From positions 1 through 5,913 of the forward strand of contig JAJDCT010000378.1 of assembly GCA_029260695.1 (NCBI GenBank): DNA of 5,913 nucleotides, read 5' to 3'. Shown piece after piece: positions 1-5,913 of this stretch; the stretch's first letter is position 1, and every line of letters begins with the position of its first letter. This DNA comes from Phycisphaeraceae bacterium (GTDB lineage Bacteria; Planctomycetota; Phycisphaerae; Phycisphaerales; Phycisphaeraceae). The position numbers were made by a program, and so were the translations under genes. The notes beneath the pieces are model-generated. The model was not told the DNA's origin. It saw only the letters and a list, made by a program, of their open reading frames with translations, and ran no database searches.

Positions 1-1227
1 GATCGTCACGCCGTCCAGGTCGTCTATCATCTGGGCGTCGGCCGCGTAGGTCTCTTTCAGCCCGGCCATAATGCCGGCCTTGTCCTCAGCCTCGAAGTTG
101 ATCTCCCCGGACTGGGGGTACTGCTTGTACGGGGCGATCAACTCGCTAAGCGGCTTATCGCTCTCGCTCAAAACCGTGAGCACCGCCGCAAACGCGATCG
201 CGCCCGAATCGGCGAAGCTGTTGTGCTTGAAGTAGAAGTGCCCGGACAATTCCCCGCCGAAGATCCCGTCCGTCTCGCGCAGCAGCGCCTTCATGTTGAC
301 GTGCCCGACTTTGCTGCGTGCGGGCTTGCCGCCCAGCTTCTGGATCGTCTGTTCGACGACCTTGCTGGCACGCAGGTCGTACACCACCGACGAGCCGGCC
401 TGTTGTTTGAGGAAGTGGTCACACAACAGGGCGGTCAGATGGTCGCAGCCGATGATCTCGCCTTTCTCATCGGTAATCATGCACCGGTCTGCGTCCCCAT
501 CAAAACACGCGCCCAGGTCCGCGCCTTCACGCTTCACACCCTCCTGTGTCGGTACCATGTTCTCAGCGACAAGCGGGTTGGGTTCGTGGGCCCATTGGTC
601 CGTGAAATCAAAATTCTCCTTCACGATCGTCAGCTTCTCGACCCCGCCAAACACCTCGGGCACCAGCTTGGTCGCCATCCCGTTGCAGGCATCGATGTAG
701 ACCTTCATCGGGCGCTTCAAAGGCGACATGAATCCCAGGATGTGGTTGCGGTACCCGTCCCAGAGGTCGCGCTCCTCCAGCTTGCCTACGGCCGGCTTGC
801 CGGTCGAGTCGATCGATTCCGCGATTTTCTGGATCTCTTTCAACCCGGAGTCCGCACCGATCGGCCTGGCACCGGGGCCCGAGATCTTAAACCCGATGTA
901 GTTGATCGGGTTGTGGCTGGCGGTGGTCTGCACCCCGCCCAGCGCGCCGGTGATGTGGGGGATCGCGAAGTACATCAATGACGTGTCAGCCTGGCCGAGG
1001 TCGATGACATCCATGCCCGCGGCGCGGAGCCCTTGGATCAACGCCTTGGCCATCGACGGAGCGCTTGGGCGGTGGTCCCGGCTGACCAGGACCGTCCCGG
1101 GCTGCCCGGCGTTGCCAACTTTAAAGAACTCACCGACCGCGTAACCGACCTTCCAGCCGGCGTCCTCGTTCAGCGGGGATGGGTAGATCGCGCGGACGTC
1201 GTAGGCCTTGAATATCTTGCCGATCAT
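1..1227 (-). CDS. Phosphomannomutase/phosphoglucomutase (alpha-D-phosphohexomutase family), 3' end cut by window edge
   Basis: Cytoplasmic enzyme that interconverts hexose 6-phosphate and hexose 1-phosphate (mannose and/or glucose), feeding GDP-mannose or UDP-glucose synthesis for LPS and exopolysaccharide. Translating the minus strand from ATG at 1227 gives 409 uninterrupted codons to the window edge. Visible family motifs are an N-terminal FKAYDVRAIYP, the phosphoserine loop TTASHNP with catalytic Ser104, the metal-binding loop DGDADR at 243-248 (Asp243, 245, 247) and the sugar-binding loop GGELSGH at 324-330 (Glu326). Spacing closely matches the AlgC/ManB (COG1109) subgroup, whose members are about 450-465 residues, so roughly 50 residues are missing. 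The missing part is most of domain IV, including its phosphate-binding loop. All catalytic residues in view are intact. The start is supported by TAAGGAG ten bases upstream. The gene is divergent from the OstA-like gene. Mannose versus glucose preference cannot be read from sequence. Confidence 0.95.
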   Translation of the reverse strand, partial: MIGKIFKAYDVRAIYPSPLNEDAGWKVGYAVGEFFKVGNAGQPGTVLVSRDHRPSAPSMAKALIQGLRAAGMDVIDLGQADTSLMYFAIPHITGALGGVQTTASHNPINYIGFKISGPGARPIGADSGLKEIQKIAESIDSTGKPAVGKLEERDLWDGYRNHILGFMSPLKRPMKVYIDACNGMATKLVPEVFGGVEKLTIVKENFDFTDQWAHEPNPLVAENMVPTQEGVKREGADLGACFDGDADRCMITDEKGEIIGCDHLTALLCDHFLKQQAGSSVVYDLRASKVVEQTIQKLGGKPARSKVGHVNMKALLRETDGIFGGELSGHFYFKHNSFADSGAIAFAAVLTVLSESDKPLSELIAPYKQYPQSGEINFEAEDKAGIMAGLKETYAADAQMIDDLDGVTI

Positions 1228-1237
1228 GCTTGGCTCG

Positions 1238-1244
1238 CTCCTTA
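1238..1244 (-). promoter_or_regulatory. Ribosome binding site of the phosphohexomutase gene
   Basis: On the minus strand TAAGGAG lies ten bases before the ATG at 1227, a good match to the 16S rRNA anti-Shine-Dalgarno sequence. It fixes the start codon. Confidence 0.75.
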
Positions 1245-1281
1245 GGCGGGTAACTTCATCGAGGGCTTATCCGGTAGGGCG

Positions 1282-1310
1282 ATCATAACGCGCCCGGCTG
1301 ACCCCGGCGA
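1282..1310 (-). promoter_or_regulatory. Candidate sigma-70-type promoter of the phosphohexomutase gene
   Basis: On the minus strand TATGAT (1282-1287) matches five of six bases of the -10 consensus in an otherwise GC-rich intergenic region. Seventeen bases upstream lies TCGCCG (1305-1310), a weak -35 with three of six matches. Transcription would start near 1275, giving a leader of about 50 bases that includes the ribosome binding site. The -10 is the stronger part of the call. The pairing with the -35 is speculative. Confidence 0.35.
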
Positions 1311-1393
1311 CCGTCGGGCCGATGCCATTAGGCTGCCCGCAGACACCTACAGGGTCATTTGCATGTTTACCGGCTGGGCTTGAAAATACACAG

Positions 1394-4300
1394 ATGCCGA
1401 ACAAGCTTTTAACGATCGGGGCCGCCGTGGCCGTCGCGGCGCTGGTGCTTCTGCTGGCGGTGATCACCGGGGGCCCGGGCTCGGGGGCTCGAGACAACAC
1501 CTCGACGATCCCAGAGAATCCGGACATCTTCTTAGGCGGGGCCGAAAGCGAGAATCAACTGCCCGTCGGGATTTCCCAGGGGTTCTACTACGAAAGCCAT
1601 GACGGCGGCCGGCTGATGCGCATCACCGGGGATCAACTCATGCCGCTGCCCGATGGGGTCGGCAAGCTCACCCCCATGGACGTGAAGATCGAGCTCGCCC
1701 CGGGCAGGGAGCTGGCGATGACCGCCGACCAGGCCATCGTCGTTGCCCCGGACAACCACCCCCGGGAGGGTGAGATGAGTGGCAACGTCGTCGTCACCCT
1801 CTACGAAACCCCCGACGGCTCACCGGTCGACTTCGACTCCGAGCGCCACATCGTGACGCGGTTTTATTTCGACGAGCCGGTCCAGTTCGACCTTGAGCTC
1901 CAGCAGATCGACAGCGACGGCCCGATCTTCATGACAGGCCCACAGGTCCAGTTCCTCGGCAAAGGCCTGAGCCTGAACTACAACCAGCGACGCCACCGCA
2001 TCGAACGCCTGGTCATCGAGCAGGGCCAGTCACTTCACTACATCCCCGAGCCCAAAGCTACATTCGACTCGCCTCCCCCGAACGCGCCCGCCCCCTCGGC
2101 GGAGGCCGATTCATCGGCCGTCGCATTACAGGAACAGACTCAACTCCAGAAGAAACCCGCCCGCAGCGCTAACGTCCCCAACACAGACCCACCCGACTCC
2201 ACACCAAGCGACGCCGGCGACCGCCCGGTCCAGTTCTATCTCGCCACTTTCGAGCAGTTGAACGATGTCCGTGTCGGGCAGGATCAGTACGTCATTGAAG
2301 GCGACGACCTCTCGGCCGTCTTCAGCGCCAATGCGGCGGGGGGGCTGGATGACACAGAGCCCGCCGACAGCACCGACACCCCCGGCGATGAGGTTGGAGT
2401 CATCGAGCCATCCCCCACGATCGCCTCCCGACAGATCCAGCTTGCGTCATCGGACCCGTTGCGCGGCGCGCTGCTGCACGCACTGACCGCGAGTATCGGG
2501 CAACTCCCCGCCAACACGCACGACCCCCGTTCCCTGGCGGCCTTCACCGACGAAGACGTGGTCATCACCTGGGCCGGTCGGCTGGTCATCACACCGCTGA
2601 GCGACGTCCCCGATGAGTTGGCCGGGCCCGACGACGTCATGGTGGTCGTCAAGGGCTCGCCCGCCACCATCCTCACCGACCGTAGCGAAACCATCATCGC
2701 GCCTAAGCGCGTCTCATTCTTCAGCCAGAACGCACGCCTGCTCGTTGAAGGCACGGACACGGAACCCTTCACCGTTGATGCGCTCGGCCTGGGCACACTC
2801 ATCGGCCGTGAGCTTTCTATCGATCAACTCCACGGCTCCGGCTACGTCCTGGGCCCCGGTAAACTCGTCGGGCTCATCAAAAACGATGAACAGGCACCCG
2901 CTGATAACCAAACCAACGCACAGCCTACTTCCCAAACCCCGAGCCCCGATACCCGACACCCGATACCCGACCGGATCACCGTCGCCTTCGACAACCAGCT
3001 CGACCTGGAGTTCTACCTCAAAGACAAGGCAGACACTTCCAAACAGGACACACGTTCCCCGGCAGGTGGTTCACGGATCAAGAGCGTCAAGTCCGCCACA
3101 TTCACAGGCGATGTCGCGGTGGATTACATCGAGTTGGACATGACCGCCGACCGCCTGACGCTGGCGATGCTTGAAGATGCCCCCAAGGGCGAAGGCAAAC
3201 TCGCGGTCAGCGCGCTGGATGCATATGGCAACATCAGGGCCGACGTCAAAGACCAGGACGTCAAGATCCTGGCCGACCGCCTGCACGCCGAGCCCGCCAA
3301 GGACCAGCTAGAGCTCTTCGGCACACCGGAGAACCACGCCCAAGTGATCCGCCCCGACGCCACGCTCGCCGGCGAACACCTGGTCATGGACCAGCAGGCA
3401 CGCACCGTCAACGTCGTCGGCCCCGGCTCGTTTGACTATATCCCCGACCTCGCCGAACCCGACAAAACCGTCCGCGTCGCCTGGGACACAAGTATGGACT
3501 TCGACGACGCCAAGGGCACCGCCCACTTCCTGGGCAACGTCCGAACATTCTCCGCAGACGGCACCGACACCAACGAACTCATGGGCGATAAGCTCGACAT
3601 GGTCTTCGTTAAAGACGATACGGCCGACGACAGCAAGGCGGATGAAGATTCGGCCACCCGGGGTGACCGCACCGCCGGCCGACGCCTCGCCACCGCCACC
3701 ATGACCGGCAACGTCCGCTTCCGCGCACGAAGCTACGCAAACGCCCAACACCTGCGCCCCGACCTGATGACCGAACTTTTCCTTACCGACTCACAGAAGA
3801 TGGTGTTTACCGACCCTGGAACGGGCACACCAGAAGATTCATCCGAGGCCCTGCAGAAGGTTCATGTCTTCGGCCATGGGCGGATGCTTATCACGGAAAA
3901 CAGGTCAAAAGATCAGACCGCCGCTACCGCGAAGCCCGTAAACAGCAAGTCCATTGACTTCGGCGGGCGCGGCCTGACAGCGTTCCAGTGGTCCGATGGG
4001 CTCATCATCAACATGACCGACGGCATCATGACCATGAAGGGTGCCGTCGCCATGGTCCACGACCCCGAAGACGGCGACCGAGTCCAACTCGACTGCACCG
4101 ACCTCGCCGCCGAACTCCAAGCGCCGACCAAGAGCAAATGGGTAAAATCCTCGGGCGGCGGCTGGCTTTCCAAGGACGCCCCCAAGCCCCAGCTCCAGCG
4201 CGTCTGGGCCGACGGCGGCATCCGCATCCTCCAAGGCCCCTACACCATCCACTGCGACCACCTGCTCTACCAGGAAGCCAAACGCGACATCCTCCTGTGG

Positions 4301-4459
4301 TCCGACGACCCCCGACAGGTCACCTACGAAGTGAATGGCGAGCCCAACCTCACCAAGTCCAGCGCCCTGAAATGGCACCGCGACACCGGCCGCATCGAGG
4401 TATTCAAAATCCGCACCGGCACGATCCCGATACGCAGGAGTGAGCAGAAGAGCGATTAA
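1394..4459 (+). CDS. Very large inner-membrane-anchored LptC/OstA (LptA)-like periplasmic protein, 1021 residues
   Basis: Probable single-pass inner-membrane protein with a long periplasmic beta-rich part, related to the LptC/LptA (OstA) family that carries LPS across the periplasm. Residues 6-26 form one hydrophobic helix without a lipobox. Residues 63-218 resemble LptC (GFYYESHDGGRLMRITGD, later GEMSGNVVVTLYE). OstA-like strand patterns (GNV or GDV, a basic or acidic turn, then a D-x-L core) recur near 279-310, 385-453, 571-592, 714-738, 771-806, 881-909 and 939-969. Pro- and acid-rich linkers lie at about 219-278 and 497-527. LptC and LptA are normally under 200 residues each, so this is about five times larger. 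An in-frame ATG at 1322 would add 24 polar residues before the helix. ATG 1394 is preferred because the helix then starts normally, although neither start has a good ribosome binding site. Family assignment comes from pattern reading, not a profile search; the exact cargo is inferred. Confidence 0.75.
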   Translation: MPNKLLTIGAAVAVAALVLLLAVITGGPGSGARDNTSTIPENPDIFLGGAESENQLPVGISQGFYYESHDGGRLMRITGDQLMPLPDGVGKLTPMDVKIELAPGRELAMTADQAIVVAPDNHPREGEMSGNVVVTLYETPDGSPVDFDSERHIVTRFYFDEPVQFDLELQQIDSDGPIFMTGPQVQFLGKGLSLNYNQRRHRIERLVIEQGQSLHYIPEPKATFDSPPPNAPAPSAEADSSAVALQEQTQLQKKPARSANVPNTDPPDSTPSDAGDRPVQFYLATFEQLNDVRVGQDQYVIEGDDLSAVFSANAAGGLDDTEPADSTDTPGDEVGVIEPSPTIASRQIQLASSDPLRGALLHALTASIGQLPANTHDPRSLAAFTDEDVVITWAGRLVITPLSDVPDELAGPDDVMVVVKGSPATILTDRSETIIAPKRVSFFSQNARLLVEGTDTEPFTVDALGLGTLIGRELSIDQLHGSGYVLGPGKLVGLIKNDEQAPADNQTNAQPTSQTPSPDTRHPIPDRITVAFDNQLDLEFYLKDKADTSKQDTRSPAGGSRIKSVKSATFTGDVAVDYIELDMTADRLTLAMLEDAPKGEGKLAVSALDAYGNIRADVKDQDVKILADRLHAEPAKDQLELFGTPENHAQVIRPDATLAGEHLVMDQQARTVNVVGPGSFDYIPDLAEPDKTVRVAWDTSMDFDDAKGTAHFLGNVRTFSADGTDTNELMGDKLDMVFVKDDTADDSKADEDSATRGDRTAGRRLATATMTGNVRFRARSYANAQHLRPDLMTELFLTDSQKMVFTDPGTGTPEDSSEALQKVHVFGHGRMLITENRSKDQTAATAKPVNSKSIDFGGRGLTAFQWSDGLIINMTDGIMTMKGAVAMVHDPEDGDRVQLDCTDLAAELQAPTKSKWVKSSGGGWLSKDAPKPQLQRVWADGGIRILQGPYTIHCDHLLYQEAKRDILLWSDDPRQVTYEVNGEPNLTKSSALKWHRDTGRIEVFKIRTGTIPIRRSEQKSD
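2931..2972 (+). repeat. Heptanucleotide tandem repeat, six units, inside the OstA-like gene
   Basis: Six consecutive 7-base units read CCCAAAC, CCCGAGC, CCCGATA, CCCGACA, CCCGATA and CCCGACC. Units 3-4 and 5-6 also form a 14-base duplication with 13 of 14 bases identical. The repeat encodes part of a Pro-rich linker (about residues 513-527) between two beta-rich blocks. Seven is not a multiple of three, so gain or loss of one unit would shift the frame, while three units would add or remove seven residues in frame. Confidence 0.8.
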
Positions 4460-4532
4460 TCACCCTGGTTTAGCCGCCGCGGCCACGGAGCCAGACAGCG
4501 ATATGAAACCTTACGCATTTCTTCGCCGGATC

Positions 4533-4540
4533 AAAGGAGG
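4533..4540 (+). promoter_or_regulatory. Strong ribosome binding site of the small membrane protein gene
   Basis: AAAGGAGG sits six bases before the ATG at 4547 and is almost fully complementary to the 16S rRNA 3' end. It is the best Shine-Dalgarno sequence in the window and is the main support for calling the short gene that follows. The OstA-like gene upstream has no comparable site. Confidence 0.8.
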
Positions 4541-4546
4541 TCTGTG

Positions 4547-4711
4547 ATGTCGGGTCGCGTGTTCATCGGGGCTACGTTCGGATTGCTGTTGGGTCTCTGC
4601 CTGGAGTTGGTGAACGGGTTCTTCACCTTCATGCTGCCGCCGCTGTTCATCATCACGCCCCTGTGTGTGATTCTGGGCGTTGTGTTCGCGTTGAAGCCCA
4701 CGCAGCAATGA
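4547..4711 (+). CDS. Small two-helix membrane protein, 54 residues, unknown function
   Basis: Translation gives a 54-residue protein beginning MSGRVFIGATFGLLLGLC and ending FALKPTQQ. It has two hydrophobic stretches, about residues 5-29 and 31-49, separated by a Pro-Pro turn (31-32). Only one acidic residue (Glu20) lies within the first stretch, and a basic Lys50 sits after the second. This is a helical-hairpin membrane protein, probably in the inner membrane. The ATG has AAAGGAGG six bases upstream; a GTG at 4544 is in frame immediately before it and cannot be excluded. The gene starts 87 bases after the OstA-like stop codon on the same strand, so co-transcription is possible. No family is recognised. 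A random open frame would be unlikely to combine this binding site with such a coherent hydrophobic pattern. Confidence 0.75.
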   Translation: MSGRVFIGATFGLLLGLCLELVNGFFTFMLPPLFIITPLCVILGVVFALKPTQQ

Positions 4712-4825
4712 AGTAATGCCTGGGGCGGGTGCGCATTCATTAACTCACACGCTACAACGGGCGGCTCTCTTCGTACCCGGTCTCCGCAGGTGCGGGTTGA
4801 GTTTGTAGTCATTGAGCACAAGTAG

Positions 4826-4857
4826 CAAAAAGGCCCACGGACTTTACCCGTGGGCCT
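4826..4857 (-). terminator. Rho-independent terminator of the PEP-CTERM gene
   Basis: A perfect 10-bp stem (4831-4840 with 4848-4857, sequence AGGCCCACGG and its complement) encloses a 7-base loop. On the minus strand the stem is followed by five T residues (4827-4831, the first one still in the stem). It lies about 30 bases after the stop codon at 4889. Flanking GTAGC (4822-4826) and GCTAC (4862-4866) can extend the pairing beyond the T-tract. There is no T-tract on the plus side, so any stop of the converging transcript here would have to rely on the hairpin alone. Confidence 0.9.
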
Positions 4858-4888
4858 CTGCGCTACGTTAGGTCAAACTGTTGCGTGC

Positions 4889-5881
4889 TTACTGTGTGCC
4901 ATGCCCCCGTCGGCGTGTGGTCCGCCAAGCCAGGGCGCCCAGGGCCATCATGCCCAGGGTCGCGGTGACCGGTTCGGGGATGGGCTTGTCGTGTGGCTCA
5001 TGCGGCCCACCGAACTGGATGTCTATTTCCAGGGTTGCCGTCGGGTTGATGGTGCTCAGGTCGATCTGAGCCCAGCGTGCCCCGTAGGCCCCGTCGTCGT
5101 CATCGCCGGGGCCATCCACATCCACGGTGGACAGCGGCGTCCCCAGGTCGTCCAGGTCGTTGAGCATGCCGGCGGCCCCCGAATCCTCGGTCCCCAACTC
5201 GTCCGGTGCTGCGCCGTTGAGGAACGACAGCATCTCGATCATCGGGTCGTTGAAGCCCGCTGGTGTTGCGCTGCCGGGATTGGCGAAGTCCTCGTCCCAG
5301 GCCCGTGCGGTCCCGGCGGCGACGCTGCCGCTGTCGTCCTCTTCATCGGTCCCGATGTCCGGATCGAGCATGTAGGTGATCAGCAGCGGCAGGCCGTGGA
5401 CCATGACTTCGCTGTCCCCGGCAGCGGCGATGCCGATGACGTCGAACAACTCGAACGTGTAGGTCTGATGCACCATCCCTGGGCTGTTCAGAGAAGTGTC
5501 CACCCTCACGCCCAGTGAGAAGCCGTTAGACACGGGCGCCATGTATTCGCTACGGAACTGATTGGGCCCGATGAAGTTGTGTACCGTCCCCGTGGTCAGG
5601 CCGTTACGTCCTTCCAGCGATGAACTGCCCAGCACCTGATTGAACTGCGGGAGGTACACCGTGCCTGCCCACATCATGTTCACATCGGTCGGTGTAGCCG
5701 GCAGGTCGGTCGCCCCCAGTAGTTGCGTGTCGTTGACGAAGTTGCTGCCGATCGCGCCGTACTCATCGAAGCGCAGGTCCACCACACTGTCAGACATCTG
5801 GAACTCTAAAGCCTGGGCCGAGCCGGCGAACAGAATCGCCGCCGTCACAGCCGCCACCCACCTCACTGAATGTTGTGCCAT
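4889..5881 (-). CDS. Secreted PEP-CTERM sorting domain protein, unknown function, 330 residues
   Basis: Exported protein expected to be handled by an exosortase. Residues 1-24 form a Sec signal peptide with Arg7, a hydrophobic core and an AQA cleavage site (22-24). The C-terminus has the tripartite PEP-CTERM signal: PEP at 302-304, a 15-residue hydrophobic helix (305-319), then RTTRRR (320-325). In known systems exosortase acts at the PEP motif and releases or attaches the mature protein at the cell surface or matrix. The mature part (25-299) has no cysteine and appears beta-rich. It carries two acidic segments, DPDIGTDEEDDS (173-184) and DVDGPGDDDD (254-263), that could bind calcium. No enzymatic or carbohydrate-binding family is recognised. 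The start is supported by AAGGAG eight bases upstream. A strong terminator follows the stop, so it is the last gene of its transcript. The exosortase gene itself is not in the window. Confidence 0.92.
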   Translation of the reverse strand: MAQHSVRWVAAVTAAILFAGSAQALEFQMSDSVVDLRFDEYGAIGSNFVNDTQLLGATDLPATPTDVNMMWAGTVYLPQFNQVLGSSSLEGRNGLTTGTVHNFIGPNQFRSEYMAPVSNGFSLGVRVDTSLNSPGMVHQTYTFELFDVIGIAAAGDSEVMVHGLPLLITYMLDPDIGTDEEDDSGSVAAGTARAWDEDFANPGSATPAGFNDPMIEMLSFLNGAAPDELGTEDSGAAGMLNDLDDLGTPLSTVDVDGPGDDDDGAYGARWAQIDLSTINPTATLEIDIQFGGPHEPHDKPIPEPVTATLGMMALGALAWRTTRRRGHGTQ

Positions 5882-5889
5882 CGTGTGTT

Positions 5890-5895
5890 CTCCTT
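5890..5895 (-). promoter_or_regulatory. Ribosome binding site of the PEP-CTERM gene
   Basis: On the minus strand AAGGAG lies eight bases before the ATG at 5881, within a purine-rich leader that also contains a run of seven A residues. It fixes the start. The promoter is outside the window. Confidence 0.8.
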
Positions 5896-5913
5896 CTTCT
5901 TTTTTTGACGCTA

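Noticed and set aside
223..981. 252-codon plus-strand open frame
   Set aside because: It lies fully antisense to the phosphohexomutase, whose motifs are unmistakable. The translation is Val/Arg/Asp/His-rich with no recognisable domain, as expected for a GC-rich shadow frame.
1292..1319. GCCCG/CGGGC inverted repeat as an operator or terminator
   Set aside because: The arms are only five bases with an 18-base gap in a GC-rich region, and there is no T-tract. This is expected by chance.
2284..2802. 172-codon minus-strand open frame, and several other minus-strand frames within 1532-4378
   Set aside because: They are antisense to the OstA-like gene. Their Ser/Ala/Arg- or Gly/Val-rich composition comes from the codon bias of the real frame.
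2931..2972. CRISPR-like repeat
   Set aside because: The units are only 7 bases and contiguous, with no spacers, and they lie within a coding linker.
4850..5518. 222-codon plus-strand open frame
   Set aside because: It is antisense to the PEP-CTERM gene and begins inside that gene's terminator hairpin. No ribosome binding site or domain is visible.
5896..5907. T-rich run on the plus strand as a terminator
   Set aside because: No stem precedes it on the plus strand. On the minus strand it is the purine-rich leader upstream of the PEP-CTERM start.

Overview
This GC-rich window looks like ordinary chromosome of a diderm bacterium. A member of the Planctomycetota, probably class Phycisphaerae, is the best guess. 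The guess rests on a secreted protein with a PEP-CTERM tail of the Phycisphaerae style (PEP, short Ala/Gly-rich helix, Arg cluster), a very large OstA/LptC-like envelope protein, and long acidic and proline-rich linkers. It is inferred from protein style, not from a marker gene. No RNA gene, insertion sequence, CRISPR array or phage gene was seen.

Layout: (1) Positions 1-1227, minus strand: the first 409 codons of a phosphomannomutase/phosphoglucomutase, cut by the left edge, with a clear ribosome binding site and a plausible -10 box. (2) Positions 1228-1393: a 166-nt divergent intergenic region. (3) Positions 1394-4459, plus strand: one 1021-residue, N-terminally anchored protein that appears to join an LptC-like domain to several more OstA/LptA-like beta-rich segments. 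A heptanucleotide tandem repeat lies in one of its linkers. (4) Positions 4547-4711, plus strand: a 54-residue two-helix membrane protein with a near-perfect Shine-Dalgarno sequence. (5) Positions 4712-4888: a convergent intergenic region holding a strong intrinsic terminator for the minus-strand gene. (6) Positions 4889-5881, minus strand: a 330-residue secreted PEP-CTERM protein of unknown function, with its ribosome binding site just inside the right edge.

The genes share an envelope theme. The mutase supplies sugar-1-phosphates for nucleotide sugars used in surface polysaccharide and LPS. The large OstA-like protein is a candidate periplasmic lipid or LPS conduit. The PEP-CTERM protein is exported and probably sorted by an exosortase. 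No common operon is implied, because the three main genes are in divergent or convergent arrangement. The most interesting items are the oversized LptC/LptA-like fusion and the frame-shifting heptamer repeat inside it.
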